DNA from: Rosettibacter firmus
Lineage (GTDB): Bacteria; Bacteroidota; Ignavibacteria; Ignavibacteriales; Melioribacteraceae
Assembly: GCF_036860695.1 (NCBI RefSeq)
Contig: NZ_JAYKGJ010000001.1
Coordinates: 868,001 to 932,000 of the forward strand
Length of the DNA: 64,000 nt
Direction of reading: 5' to 3'
Shown: positions 46,088-55,577 of the stretch, piece by piece
Layout: each line of letters begins with the position of its first letter
How positions within the stretch are numbered: the stretch's first letter is position 1
The notes under the pieces: generated by a model
What the model saw: only the letters and a program-made list of their open reading frames with translations
Told to the model about the DNA's origin: nothing
Databases searched by the model: none
Program-made: the position numbers and the translations under genes

Positions 46088-46918
46088 TCATATTTGTGCA
46101 AAGTAATATAAATAGAGATAAATAATAGGGGCACTAAATATTAGTGAATCAAAACGATCGAATATACCACCATGACCAGGAACAATTGATGATGAATCTT
46201 TAACATTTGCATCACGTTTAATCATACTTTCAACAAAATCGCCAGCCTGACCAAATATTCCAATTATTAAACCAACAACTATTGCGTTACCTGTAGTTAT
46301 GAGATCAAGAAAAAATGATTTTGCTACAATCATTGTCAAAATAGAAAAAATAAAACCTGCAAGAGCTCCTTCCCAGCTTTTGTTTGGACTAATACGAGGA
46401 AACATTTTATGTTTACCAAATGCACTCCCTATAAAGTATGCAGCAGTATCGCATATCCATATAGAAGCTAATATTGATATAATTAAATAACCACCTTGAT
46501 CATAATTAAATAATGTTTCTCTGTAAAATTCTCTAATTTTTTCTATTGAAGCAGAAAAAAATCCAATATAAAAAACACCTATTAAAGTTGCTCCTAAATT
46601 TGCTATTGGTGATTCTTTCTTTCTAAAAAGCTCTGTGAGTAAAATTAAAGCAACAATAATCAAAAATAAAAACTCATCTTCAATAAAATTCCAGTAACTA
46701 TTTAGAATTATTGCAAAAACAGAAATACCACCAACAAATAAATTTGGATAAATTCTTTTCTTTTTTAAAATGTTTACAAATTCAAAAAATGAAAGTAATC
46801 CCACAAAAAAAACAAAAACTAAAAAAGGAAATTTACCAGCCATTGCAAGAATAATTATTAAAGGAATTCCAAAAAGAGCAACTATGATTCTTGTGGAGAG
46901 ATTACTCATTTTCACCAT
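46088..46918 (-). CDS. cdsA: Phosphatidate cytidylyltransferase
   Basis: A 276-residue inner-membrane protein with about eight spans. The C-terminal signature GQAGDFVESMIKRDANVKD followed by PGHGGIFDRFDSL is diagnostic of CdsA, which makes CDP-diacylglycerol from phosphatidate and CTP for phospholipid synthesis. SPNKSWEGALAGF is the other family block. The ATG at 46918 has a GGGGGAG site at suitable distance; the in-frame ATG at 46909 is less well placed. The start overlaps the end of the zinc-ribbon gene by 17 bases, so translation is coupled. Confidence 0.96.
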   Translation of the reverse strand: MVKMSNLSTRIIVALFGIPLIIILAMAGKFPFLVFVFFVGLLSFFEFVNILKKKRIYPNLFVGGISVFAIILNSYWNFIEDEFLFLIIVALILLTELFRKKESPIANLGATLIGVFYIGFFSASIEKIREFYRETLFNYDQGGYLIISILASIWICDTAAYFIGSAFGKHKMFPRISPNKSWEGALAGFIFSILTMIVAKSFFLDLITTGNAIVVGLIIGIFGQAGDFVESMIKRDANVKDSSSIVPGHGGIFDRFDSLIFSAPIIYLYLYYFAQI

Positions 46919-47264
46919 TTTCAGCTCCCCCGCTATTTGAATTTCTATTATTAATATCAGTTATTATTTCAAGAGCATTTTCCTGGTCTGTTTTTTTAAC
47001 AAGAAGTTTTATGAGGGATAAATTTCCTACTGCAGGAAAATTTTTATCTTTCTGCGATAGGATTAATGTTTCAATATCTGCACTTTCAAGATTTGTCTTA
47101 AGCATTTCAGCTTCATAATATTCTGAACATATATACACAACTATCCAATCTGATGGATGAACAAGATTACCTTCAAAATCTTCTTGAGGTATTAATTGAG
47201 TACCACAATCAGGACAAACTTTAATACCATCTATATACTCATACTCACAATTTGGACAAATCAT
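46902..47264 (-). CDS. Zinc-ribbon plus DUF2007-like small protein
   Basis: A 120-residue cytoplasmic protein. A zinc ribbon (CPNCEYEYIDGIKVCPDCG, residues 3-21) is joined to a segment (about 38-100) with the pattern of DUF2007, VYICSEYYEAEMLKTNLESADI. DUF2007 proteins are small alpha/beta proteins suspected to have signalling roles; no biochemical function is certain. It overlaps the CPBP protease gene by 4 bases (ATGA at 47261-47264) and cdsA by 17 bases. The three form one coupled unit. A GGAGGGAG site precedes the start. Confidence 0.82.
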   Translation of the reverse strand: MICPNCEYEYIDGIKVCPDCGTQLIPQEDFEGNLVHPSDWIVVYICSEYYEAEMLKTNLESADIETLILSQKDKNFPAVGNLSLIKLLVKKTDQENALEIITDINNRNSNSGGAENGENE

Positions 47265-48202
47265 TCTCCCTCCTGTTTCACTGTTTGAAATTTTTGATAA
47301 TTCTTGATTACATAATAAATAAAAGATATAAACAAGATAGACAATAAAACAAAACTTACAAGATTAGGTATTATTTCACCTTCAGGTTTAACTTTGGAAC
47401 TTATTAAATCTTCGCTTCCAAAAACAAAAAAAGCAGTAATAGCTAAAAAATTATTCGTGAAATGAAGTATCATTGGAATAAAGATTGAATTACTCATATA
47501 CGCAGAAAATCCTAAATAAGTACCGAGTAATATCAGTGGGATCAATCCATATGGATTAAAATGATATATACTAAAAAAAACAGCTGTTAATAGTGCACTC
47601 CAGAAGGGCTTAAATTTATATTCAAAACTTGATTGAACATAGCCTCTGAAAAAAACTTCTTCGCAGACTGCTGGAACTACAGCTACAATTAAGATTATGA
47701 ACAATCCTTCAATAAATGAATGTGCAATTATCAAATTAGTATAAGTTGATTCTAAAAGTTTATCCAGCTGATCTATAACATTTTTTATTGATTTTATTAA
47801 ATAGTTGTTTTCTGCAATTTTTTCTATCAAATAATTTTGAACATATAAAAAATTCTGAAGTAATGGAATTAAAAGTATTAGACCTATTACAAAAACAAGT
47901 ATTTCTTTTTTTGAAGGAAATCTTATACGCAATATAGATGTAACATCAACATAAATATATTTACTGAGAAGAAGAGATGGAACAAGAATTAAAAGAATTT
48001 GTCCTCCCATAGTAAGAAGTCTAACAGCATTAATATCAGCTTTTTCAAAATCAAGTCCAAAAATCAATAAAGTTAATATAGCACCACCGAATTGATATAA
48101 AACAAACACCAAAGCTAAACCAAGAAATGCTGCTGTTACTGGAGTAATGTTTATTACTGGTTTTTCTAATTCAGGTTTTTGTGAATTGTATTCATCATTC
48201 AT
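47261..48202 (-). CDS. CPBP-family intramembrane protease
   Basis: A 313-residue membrane protein with about eight spans. The family motifs are complete: EEVFFRGYVQ (Glu-Glu and Arg), a His in FFSIYHFNPYG, and HFTNN (His and Asn). CPBP/Abi proteins include CAAX-type glutamic proteases and bacteriocin-immunity factors; activity on a membrane substrate is expected. The gene leads the unit with the zinc-ribbon gene and cdsA. It is divergent from the Yip1-like gene, with 210 non-coding bases between the chosen starts. Confidence 0.9.
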   Translation of the reverse strand: MNDEYNSQKPELEKPVINITPVTAAFLGLALVFVLYQFGGAILTLLIFGLDFEKADINAVRLLTMGGQILLILVPSLLLSKYIYVDVTSILRIRFPSKKEILVFVIGLILLIPLLQNFLYVQNYLIEKIAENNYLIKSIKNVIDQLDKLLESTYTNLIIAHSFIEGLFIILIVAVVPAVCEEVFFRGYVQSSFEYKFKPFWSALLTAVFFSIYHFNPYGLIPLILLGTYLGFSAYMSNSIFIPMILHFTNNFLAITAFFVFGSEDLISSKVKPEGEIIPNLVSFVLLSILFISFIYYVIKNYQKFQTVKQEGE

Positions 48203-48412
48203 ATCATTACACTATTATTTTGAAATTAGAATTTTCTCTCTTATAAATTAAGAATAAATTATCAATTTATTAGAATAAAAAATGCATTTAAATATGTGTT
48301 TTACAATTCTTAGAAAAACAAATTCTTATAAAAAATTTTCTATAACTTGAATTATTTTTTATTTAATTTTAGCAATCATTCTTCATTCCATAATTTAGGA
48401 GGAGTATATTTA

Positions 48413-49237
48413 ATGGGAACAAATAATAACCAGCAATTACCTGATGCAACTCCGGTCGAACCGGAAGAAATCGAATTAAATCATACTGATAAGTTAGTGG
48501 GGGTATTTACAGAACCTATAAATACTTTCTCCAAAATAAGTGTTTTAGGTTCAAAGGTTAGTGATTGGTTAATTCCTTTATTTATTTTCATAATAGCTGC
48601 TATTCTATCAAACATTTTAATGATGAGTAATCCAGTAATTAAAGCTTCAGTAATTCAAAAACAGATGGAACAATTTGAAAAAAATCTTAACAATGCCGTA
48701 GAAAAAGGTCAGATGACAGAATCTCAAAAAGAAGCTCAACTCGAAACAATTCGTGAAAGAATGGAAAGAGGGGGAATTGCAAATTATATTATCAATGCAA
48801 TTGGAATTACAATTATTACTTTTATTACCTTTTTTATAGTATCAGGAGTTTTTTACTTATTTGTAAAATTAATTTTAAAGGGGAATGGAACATACAAAGA
48901 TGCTATGACATCTTATGGATTACCATATTATGTTTTAATTATTCAGATAATTGTAATGGTAATATTAGCATTTGCAACTGATAAATTTTATACATCTACC
49001 AGCGTGGGTGCATTTATTGAAACAGAGAGATCATCAATTTCACATTTCATACTTTCTAAACTTGATATTTTTTCAATCTGGTTTTATGCACTCGTAAGTA
49101 TTGGCTTCGGAAAAATGTTTAAATCGGAATCATTAGGAAAGTATTTTATTTTAATATATTGTCTGTGGATTGGCTTTGGGTTACTTTTCTTCTTTTTAGC
49201 TAAAGCAGTACCTTTCCTTAGTTCTCTTAGTATGTAA
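48413..49237 (+). CDS. Yip1-domain-like integral membrane protein
   Basis: The product is 274 residues from the ATG at 48413, which has an AGGAGG site ten bases before; the frame from 48347 adds 22 residues without a ribosome-binding site. The hydrophilic N-terminus (about 1-50, Pro/Glu-rich) is followed by one span, a charged amphipathic stretch (residues 80-125, VIQKQMEQFEKNL) and four more spans. The layout and VFTEPINTFSKI fit the Yip1-like family of bacterial membrane proteins with unknown function. It is monocistronic and convergent with priA across a strong hairpin. Confidence 0.72.
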   Translation: MGTNNNQQLPDATPVEPEEIELNHTDKLVGVFTEPINTFSKISVLGSKVSDWLIPLFIFIIAAILSNILMMSNPVIKASVIQKQMEQFEKNLNNAVEKGQMTESQKEAQLETIRERMERGGIANYIINAIGITIITFITFFIVSGVFYLFVKLILKGNGTYKDAMTSYGLPYYVLIIQIIVMVILAFATDKFYTSTSVGAFIETERSSISHFILSKLDIFSIWFYALVSIGFGKMFKSESLGKYFILIYCLWIGFGLLFFFLAKAVPFLSSLSM

Positions 49238-49251
49238 ATAAAATAATAAAT

Positions 49252-49296
49252 ATGTGCTCTTTGTAACTAACAAACCTAAAACTACAAAGAGCACAT
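49252..49296. terminator. Shared hairpin between convergent Yip1-like gene and priA
   Basis: Perfect 14-base arms (49252-49265 and 49283-49296) with a 17-base loop lie between the two convergent stop codons and touch the priA stop. The leftward side is followed by a T-rich run; the rightward side is not. It probably stops transcription from both directions. Confidence 0.7.
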
Positions 49297-51758
49297 TATA
49301 TTATACTCTGAGGATCAATATCGATTATTAATTTTACATCTTTAAATTTTGATTTCTGATTAAATTCAATATACGAGTTCAAAATAGCATTTCTAAGAAG
49401 TTTTCCTGAAGGATCTGTTTTCTTAAAACTCTTTATTAAAATCTGGTATCGATAGAAACCTTTTAATTTATAAATTACTGCTTCGGTAGGTGGAGATATT
49501 TTTAATCCCTTTTCATATTTTTTCAAATAACTTGCAAATTCTGTAATTGCTGCTTTTGCCCGATTTTCATTTTGATCTTTTATTTCAATCAAACCTAATC
49601 TTGTAAAAGGTGGATATTCTCCTTTTTGTCTAAGCTGAATTTCTTTTTCATAAAATCCTTTATAATCATTTTGTATAACTTTTTGGAGAACAAAATTTTT
49701 TGAATTTTGTGTTTGAATTATTACTTCACCTTGCTTTTCACTTCTACCTGCTCTTCCTGCAACCTGAGTTAATAATTGAAAAGTTCTTTCATCTGCTCTA
49801 AAATCTGGAAGCCATAGAGTTGTTTCTGCAGAAATTACTCCTACAAGAGTTACATTAGAAAAATCCAATCCTTTCGATACCATTTGTGTACCAACCAGCA
49901 TATTAATTTCACCTTTCCTGAAACTATTAAGTATCTCACCAAGTTTTCCTTTTTTATCAATTGCATCAGAATCTACTCTTTCTATTTTTAATTCAGGAAA
50001 ATAAAATGCGAGTTCATCTTCTACACGCTGAGTTCCAGTACCAAAAAATTTTAATGATAAAGAACCACAAACAGGACAGGCTTTTGGAACAGGGAGTTCT
50101 ATTCCACAATAATGGCATTTTAATATATTTTTATTAATATGATGAACCATCGACACTGAACAATCTGGACATAAAATTACTTCACCACAATCATTACAAT
50201 AAACTTGCGTTGCAAATCCTCTCCGATTTTGTAAAATAATTATACTTTCTTTTTTTGAAATTCTATTATTTATTTCATCAAGAAGTGTTTTTGAAAATAT
50301 ACTCTCCATTCTTTTCTTCTTTTGTTCAATTCCAATATCCACTAACTTTATAATTGGAAGTTGTGCTTTATCTATTCTTTGAGGTAATTCCAGCAAATGA
50401 TATTTGCCATTTAGAGCATTATACATACTTTCAACTGAAGGTGTAGCTGAGCCTAATATTATTGGACAATTATTAAATTTTGCTCTCATAATTGCAGCAT
50501 CTCTGGCGTGATATTTAGGAGAAATATCCTGTTGTTTATAACTCTGATCGTGTTCTTCATCAACCACAATCAAACCAATATTTTTTAATGGAGCAAATAA
50601 TGCAGAACGGGGTCCAATCACAATTTTGTACTTTTCAGAAATTATACCTCGCCAGGTATCATATCTTTCTCCAAGAGACATTTTACTATGAAATACTGCG
50701 ACATTATTGCCAAAATAATTTATAAATCTTGAAGTTATTTGAGGTGTTAAAGAAATTTCTGGAACAAGTATTATCACACTCTTTCCTTTAGCAACAGCTC
50801 TTTTTGCTAATTCGATATAAATTTGTGTTTTACCACTTCCTGTAATGCCATATAATAAAAATGTTTCGAATTTATCCTGTTCCAATGCTTCAGAAATTCT
50901 ATTGATTACATTTTGTTGAGTCTCTGTTAATGTAATTTCTTTTATCTCTTCCTGATAAGTTTCTTTATATGTTCTCTCCACTTCTTTTTCATAAATTTCA
51001 ACTAAACCTTTTTTTACAAGACTTTCTACTGAAGCTGAACTTGTTTTTGTTTTTTTCAAAAGTTCACTCAATAAAACTTCATCTCTGGATGATATCAATT
51101 CAAGTAAAATCACAACTTGTTTAGGAGATTTTTTTTCTAACTCTGGAAAGTACTCATAAATTTCATCAATACTTTTTTTCAATTTTACACATTTTACTTT
51201 TTTTACTTTAACTTTTGCACCTTCCAGCTCATTCAGTATGGATACAGCTCCTAATTTTTCAAGATTTCTAAGTAATGTATATAGATTTTTATTCTTAAGT
51301 TCTTTTTGAAGTTGTGAAATTTTTATTACTTCTTTTTGTGATAATATGTTTAATAGTTTTGCTTTAATTGAGTTTTGCTTTTTTTCTTTTGTGAGAAGTT
51401 CAGCACAATAATCTCTATCTGCAACTACTATTCGTTTAGATTCTACTTCGGTACCATAAGGGATGGAATTTTTAAGTGCTTCTCCTAATGAACTTATGTA
51501 ATATTCAGAAATCCACTCATAAAATTTCAATGAATTCTCATCAAACACTGGATAATCATCCAGCACATCTCTAATAGATTTAATTTTATCTTTTAATTCT
51601 GTTGTTTGATTTATTCCTATTACAAATCCTGTAAGAATTCTTTTCCCGAAAGGAACAACAACACGAACACCTACTTTAACTAAATCCACAAACTCTTCAG
51701 GTATTGAATAAGTAAATGCATTTCGAAAAGGTAAAGGGAATACTACTTGAGCATACAT
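49296..51758 (-). CDS. priA: Primosomal protein N', replication-restart helicase
   Basis: An 820-residue protein with the PriA order of domains: an N-terminal 3'-DNA-binding domain (1-100, FTYSIPEEF), winged helix, a helicase core with Walker A YGITGSGKT, the DEEH box in VVDEEHDQSYKQQ, and QVAGRAGR. Eight Cys in two zinc clusters (CNDCGEVILCPDC and CHYCG...CPVCG) follow LQNRRGFA. PriA rebuilds replication forks. The protein is longer than the E. coli protein by a charged insert around 160-260, which is common in this phylum. Nothing suggests loss of function. Confidence 0.97.
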   Translation of the reverse strand: MYAQVVFPLPFRNAFTYSIPEEFVDLVKVGVRVVVPFGKRILTGFVIGINQTTELKDKIKSIRDVLDDYPVFDENSLKFYEWISEYYISSLGEALKNSIPYGTEVESKRIVVADRDYCAELLTKEKKQNSIKAKLLNILSQKEVIKISQLQKELKNKNLYTLLRNLEKLGAVSILNELEGAKVKVKKVKCVKLKKSIDEIYEYFPELEKKSPKQVVILLELISSRDEVLLSELLKKTKTSSASVESLVKKGLVEIYEKEVERTYKETYQEEIKEITLTETQQNVINRISEALEQDKFETFLLYGITGSGKTQIYIELAKRAVAKGKSVIILVPEISLTPQITSRFINYFGNNVAVFHSKMSLGERYDTWRGIISEKYKIVIGPRSALFAPLKNIGLIVVDEEHDQSYKQQDISPKYHARDAAIMRAKFNNCPIILGSATPSVESMYNALNGKYHLLELPQRIDKAQLPIIKLVDIGIEQKKKRMESIFSKTLLDEINNRISKKESIIILQNRRGFATQVYCNDCGEVILCPDCSVSMVHHINKNILKCHYCGIELPVPKACPVCGSLSLKFFGTGTQRVEDELAFYFPELKIERVDSDAIDKKGKLGEILNSFRKGEINMLVGTQMVSKGLDFSNVTLVGVISAETTLWLPDFRADERTFQLLTQVAGRAGRSEKQGEVIIQTQNSKNFVLQKVIQNDYKGFYEKEIQLRQKGEYPPFTRLGLIEIKDQNENRAKAAITEFASYLKKYEKGLKISPPTEAVIYKLKGFYRYQILIKSFKKTDPSGKLLRNAILNSYIEFNQKSKFKDVKLIIDIDPQSII

Positions 51759-51867
51759 TTTATTGGCATTTATTTTAATTATTTATTTACAATTTAATGA
51801 AACTGATTTATCCTGCAAAAATATTAAGAAAATATCTTTATCTTTGAACAATCATAAAGGCTTTCTT

Positions 51868-53169
51868 ATGAAAAGAATTATATTATTAACAATCGCATCT
51901 TCATTATTTTTTTTAAGTTGTTCAAAAAAAGAATCCAGTCCAACCGAAACTCTAATCAATACACAATTAACAGGAATAGTTAGTGATTTATATGGTAATC
52001 CAATAGAAGGTGTTAAAATAACTACAGAGCCAGAAACTTTTGTGTCCATTACAAATCAATATGGAAAATTTGAATTTAATAATATCAACGCAGGCATTTA
52101 TAAAATATTTGCAGAAAAAGATGGTTATTTAAAAAACACAACAACTGCCATAGTAAAATACAATGACACTACAACAATTCAAATTACATTAAAAATGTTG
52201 ATTTCAATTTCAGGAAAAGTAATTGATGAGAATTCAAGTGAAGGGATTGAAGGAGCTTCAATACAAATTGAAAATTATACAAAAAAAATCACAACTGGAT
52301 CTGGCGGAATATTTCATTTCGATAATGTTCCTTCAGGTAATAATATTTTTCTTGTAATAAAAGAAGGTTACTCAATAAAAAAGGAGGTAATTTTTTTAGA
52401 TCCACAAAAAACTTCTGGCTATGAAATAAAAATGAATAAGCTTACAGAACTACAAATGATTTATGTAGCTGGCGGAAATTTTATAATGGGCGATACATTC
52501 GGAGATGGAAATTTCAATGAAAAGCCAGCTCATAATGTTTCATTAAATTCATTTTATATATCAAAATATGAAATAACACAACGAAACTGGCTCGAAACAA
52601 TGGGAAACAATCCATCTAAATTCTGGAATGAAGAAAATCCTGTAGAATCAATTTCTTGGAATGATGCAATTGAATTCTGCAACCAGCGAAGTTTTCTTGA
52701 AGGTCTTCAGCAGTGTTACAAATATGAAGAAGGAAAAATAGTGTGTGACTTCAATGCCAACGGTTATCGTCTTCCAACTGAAGCTGAATGGGAATTTGCA
52801 GCTCGTGGAGGTTTATTGAGCGGAAATACTAAATACAGCGGCAGTTCTAATATCTCTGATGTAGCCTGGTATTATAATAATTCTGGTAATAGTCCACATC
52901 CAGTGGGATTAAAAATTCCAAATGAACTGGGCATTCACGATATGAGTGGAAATGTCTGGGAATTTTGCTGGGATTATTATGATGAAAACTATTACTCTAA
53001 TTCTCCTTCTACTAATCCAGCTGGACCTTCATCTGGCACTTCACATATATTAAGAGGTGGGAGCTGGACAGATGATGCATTTTTCAATAGAGTTTATTAC
53101 AGAAATTATTATGAAGTATTTGCAAGAGGTTCAAATGTTGGATTGCGTGTTGTGAGAAGTGGAAAATAA
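51868..53169 (+). CDS. Lipoprotein with carboxypeptidase-regulatory domains and SUMF1-like domain
   Basis: The product is 433 residues from the ATG at 51868 (AAGG seven bases upstream); the frame from 51763 adds 35 non-conserved residues. A lipoprotein signal ends in FLSC. Two carboxypeptidase-regulatory-like beta-sandwiches (about 30-110 and 112-200) precede a formylglycine-generating-enzyme-like domain (205-433) with GNFIMGD, ISWNDAIEFCN, YRLPTEAEWEFAARG and LRGGSW. The C-terminal region where true formylglycine enzymes carry their catalytic Cys has none (WTDDAFFNRVYYRNY). It is therefore probably a non-catalytic, ligand-binding member of the fold on the outer membrane or periplasmic face. 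Confidence 0.87.
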   Translation: MKRIILLTIASSLFFLSCSKKESSPTETLINTQLTGIVSDLYGNPIEGVKITTEPETFVSITNQYGKFEFNNINAGIYKIFAEKDGYLKNTTTAIVKYNDTTTIQITLKMLISISGKVIDENSSEGIEGASIQIENYTKKITTGSGGIFHFDNVPSGNNIFLVIKEGYSIKKEVIFLDPQKTSGYEIKMNKLTELQMIYVAGGNFIMGDTFGDGNFNEKPAHNVSLNSFYISKYEITQRNWLETMGNNPSKFWNEENPVESISWNDAIEFCNQRSFLEGLQQCYKYEEGKIVCDFNANGYRLPTEAEWEFAARGGLLSGNTKYSGSSNISDVAWYYNNSGNSPHPVGLKIPNELGIHDMSGNVWEFCWDYYDENYYSNSPSTNPAGPSSGTSHILRGGSWTDDAFFNRVYYRNYYEVFARGSNVGLRVVRSGK

Positions 53170-53173
53170 AATT

Positions 53174-53632
53174 TTATTCTTTACAGAACATATTTCTGAA
53201 TTCTTCATTCAAATTTTTTAATTCTTGTATTCTTCGTTCTTCTTCGTCAATAATGTCATTATTATTTATCATATTATAAAATTCTTTTGAAGTCATATAA
53301 TTGCATCCATTGACTTTAGCATATTCCTGCAGAGATAAATCTGATGTTATGATAGTCAACAATCTTTTTGATTTTGCGTTATCTATTTCTTTTCTAATCA
53401 ATTCATCAGCCTGTCTATTTTTCGAATAATAAATTTTACCTTTTACCAATCTTAAAGGAATATTCTCAAAACCATCAAAATGCAATGATACTGTAAATTT
53501 TTTATTCGAAAAATAATTATTCAAAATAACCACCAGATCTTCTCGACTTCTTAGTTTATCCTTTTTGTGTTGTTCATTTAATTCTGGTATACTTCCTATT
53601 AAATTATTCCCATCAATAATATAATGATTCAT
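53174..53632 (-). CDS. NYN-domain (YacP-like) endoribonuclease
   Basis: A 152-residue PIN-like protein. YIIDGNNLIG carries the first metal-binding Asp and Asn; RQADELIRKEI supplies the Asp pair; TSDLSLQEYAK the last Asp. The pattern is that of YacP/Rae1, a ribosome-associated mRNA endonuclease in Bacillus. Length is close to that of Rae1. All acidic residues appear present. The gene is convergent with the lipoprotein gene, leaving 4 bases between stops, and upstream is a short non-coding gap before the NTF2-like lipoprotein gene on the other strand. Confidence 0.85.
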   Translation of the reverse strand: MNHYIIDGNNLIGSIPELNEQHKKDKLRSREDLVVILNNYFSNKKFTVSLHFDGFENIPLRLVKGKIYYSKNRQADELIRKEIDNAKSKRLLTIITSDLSLQEYAKVNGCNYMTSKEFYNMINNNDIIDEEERRIQELKNLNEEFRNMFCKE

Positions 53633-53762
53633 AATTTTTGAATTTTAAACTCATATGAATTTACAATAATTCATTTAAAATGGGAACAAGAAAGTAATAA
53701 TTATTTTTTTACTTCTTTGCTGGAATTATTAATATTGCAGTAGTAAAAAAAGAATTATTAGT

Positions 53763-54248
53763 ATGAAATATTTTTCACTCTTATTAATTATACTATTCAT
53801 TTCTGGATGTACAAAAGAAGTTCCAGAAACAGAAAAAAGAATTTCAAAAACTGTTGAAGAAGAAGCTATCCAAAAATTAATTGAACATTTCTATACAGCT
53901 TATAATTCTGGCGATATTGAAACAGCCGTTACTTTGATCGATGAACATTATAAAGGTATGGCTCCAGATTCAGAAGATGTAAATGGAGTGGATAATTTAA
54001 CTAATGAACTTTATCAGTTTAAAAACGAGTATCCAGAAGGCAAATGGGAAATAAAAATTGAAGAGTTAACAGTAGAAAATAATTTAGCTTATGTAATTAT
54101 AAATGGTTCTTTCTTAATGCCAGATCCTATAGAAAAAAAGATGAATCCAATTTATTCAGAAAGGAGCATTAAGATTCTTAAGAAAGAAAAAAATGAAGGC
54201 TGGAAAATTTATAGATCCATAAGTTTACCTACTTTTACTTACAATTAA
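53763..54248 (+). CDS. NTF2/SnoaL-like lipoprotein
   Basis: A 161-residue lipoprotein with signal peptide and lipobox ending FISGC, residue 16. The mature part has the cone-fold pattern of the NTF2/SnoaL (DUF4440-type) group: helix EEAIQKLIEHFYTAYNSGDIETAVTLI, then strands with ending WKIYRSISLP. Such periplasmic proteins bind small hydrophobic ligands or act as adaptors; an enzyme function cannot be claimed. It is single and divergent from the YacP-like gene, with a 130-base gap. Confidence 0.78.
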   Translation: MKYFSLLLIILFISGCTKEVPETEKRISKTVEEEAIQKLIEHFYTAYNSGDIETAVTLIDEHYKGMAPDSEDVNGVDNLTNELYQFKNEYPEGKWEIKIEELTVENNLAYVIINGSFLMPDPIEKKMNPIYSERSIKILKKEKNEGWKIYRSISLPTFTYN

Positions 54249-54603
54249 ATTGCCATTCAATTCTTACACAAGTTTTTTATATCGATAATTTAGTTACACT
54301 TTCATATTAGTCAATATTCTACGAAAATTTTAGCACTACTGTTTTATCTTATTGCAAACTTAAACTCCTATTAACTTGATTAAATATAAATGAAAAATTA
54401 AGAATAACTTCATAATCAGATTAATAAATTTATCTTTTTTTGTTTTTGATAAATAAACTTTTGAATTAGAAAAAATCTGTAGCTTACATATAACAGGAAC
54501 ATTAACAACAACTTTAGATTTTTGAGTGGAGATAAGAATTGTGCTATTAACTTTTATTGTCAATAAAAAAATGGTTTTTCCACTTGTGTTTAATGTTGAT
54601 AGA
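54249..54603. other. Non-coding region between NTF2-like gene and anti-sigma gene
   Basis: These 355 bases lie at two convergent 3' ends. A 67-codon frame on the minus strand (54360-54563) has no ribosome-binding site or family pattern and was not called. No strong hairpin with a T tract is visible. Confidence 0.5.
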
Positions 54604-55080
54604 TCATTTAAAAAAATAACTAATCACAGCAATTAATATTATTAGCAACAATAAAATTAAACCTAACCTTTTAGTATATTTCTTATCCAATAAACTTTTA
54701 TCAAAAGCTGCTGAAAAAGAACGAGTAATAATACTTTTTCTCACTGGACCACGTAAAGTTTTTAGTTTCCTATCCTGTTTTAATTGTTCACGCCTGAGTT
54801 TCTGTTCTCTTAATTTTGATTTTTCACTCGTCAATTGAACTTCTCTAAGTGATTTATTCAATAGTTCATTGGATAACATTTCAATTACTTCTTCAGGAGG
54901 TTCTACTTTATCTGGGATTTCTTTCAGCAAATCAAAAAACAAAATTAGTCTTAAATACATATCACCACAGCTTTCGCATTTTTGTATATGATTATTAACT
55001 AACTTTTTAGTTTGATCATCAAGCAATTCATCAACAAAATCATGAAGAAATATTTTTACTTCTCCGCAGGTTATTTGCAT
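54604..55080 (-). CDS. Putative anti-sigma factor with zinc-finger motif and C-terminal membrane helix
   Basis: A 158-residue protein. The N-terminus has the zf-HC2 pattern HIQKCESCGDMY (His-x3-Cys-x2-Cys, near residues 31-38) with Cys5 as the likely extra ligand. A basic helical linker (about 80-125) and a single C-terminal membrane span (138-156) follow, with almost nothing beyond the membrane. It overlaps the sigma-factor gene by 10 bases. It should hold the ECF factor at the inner membrane. With no periplasmic sensor domain, the release signal must be cytoplasmic, intramembrane or through a partner. Confidence 0.85.
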   Translation of the reverse strand: MQITCGEVKIFLHDFVDELLDDQTKKLVNNHIQKCESCGDMYLRLILFFDLLKEIPDKVEPPEEVIEMLSNELLNKSLREVQLTSEKSKLREQKLRREQLKQDRKLKTLRGPVRKSIITRSFSAAFDKSLLDKKYTKRLGLILLLLIILIAVISYFFK

Positions 55081-55577
55081 ATTTTACTAATTATATAATT
55101 TCTTGTTTCTATTAATTTTGCTTTTATATCGTCAATTGTATCGGTTTCAAGATAGTTTGCAATTTCTTCATAAGTATATCCTTCGAGATCATGTAATATA
55201 AATATAATTCTTCTTTCATAGTCCAGATTCATAATAAGTAATTCTAAGTTTTTCAATTTATCATCTGTAAGTTCAATTTCTTTATTGGGAATCACTAAAC
55301 GATTAACGTGCTGAATAGCAAACTTTATGGCAATATCTTTTATCCACAAAGCAAAGGAAATCTTGTAATCATAATATTTAATATTTTCCCATGCTTGAAG
55401 AAATGTTTTAACAGCAATCTTTTTGCTTAACTCATAATCTAAAGTTAAATAGTAAATTACAGTAAATACATTCTTCAAATTTATTTCGCATAAATCAAAA
55501 AATGCACTCTTTCTACCTGCTTGCGAAAGTTCGATAAGATAATTTACATAGTTTGTGTTTTCAGAAAATAATTTCAT
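55071..55577 (-). CDS. ECF-type RNA polymerase sigma factor
   Basis: A 168-residue divergent ECF sigma factor. Region 2 is recognisable in YELSKKIAVKTFLQAWENI and SFALWIKDIAIKFA; region 4 in YERRIIFILHDLEGYTYEEIANYL followed by a recognition helix. Region 2.2 lacks the common D-x-x-Q-E acidic cluster (it reads KKIAVKTF), so binding to core polymerase may be unusual. The downstream gene, overlapping by 10 bases, is its likely anti-sigma factor. Targets cannot be named. Confidence 0.85.
   Translation of the reverse strand: MKLFSENTNYVNYLIELSQAGRKSAFFDLCEINLKNVFTVIYYLTLDYELSKKIAVKTFLQAWENIKYYDYKISFALWIKDIAIKFAIQHVNRLVIPNKEIELTDDKLKNLELLIMNLDYERRIIFILHDLEGYTYEEIANYLETDTIDDIKAKLIETRNYIISKICK

Noticed and set aside
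54360-54563. 67-codon minus-strand frame in the gap before the anti-sigma gene
   Set aside because: No ribosome-binding site, no recognisable fold or signal, and it sits in an A/T-rich convergent gap.
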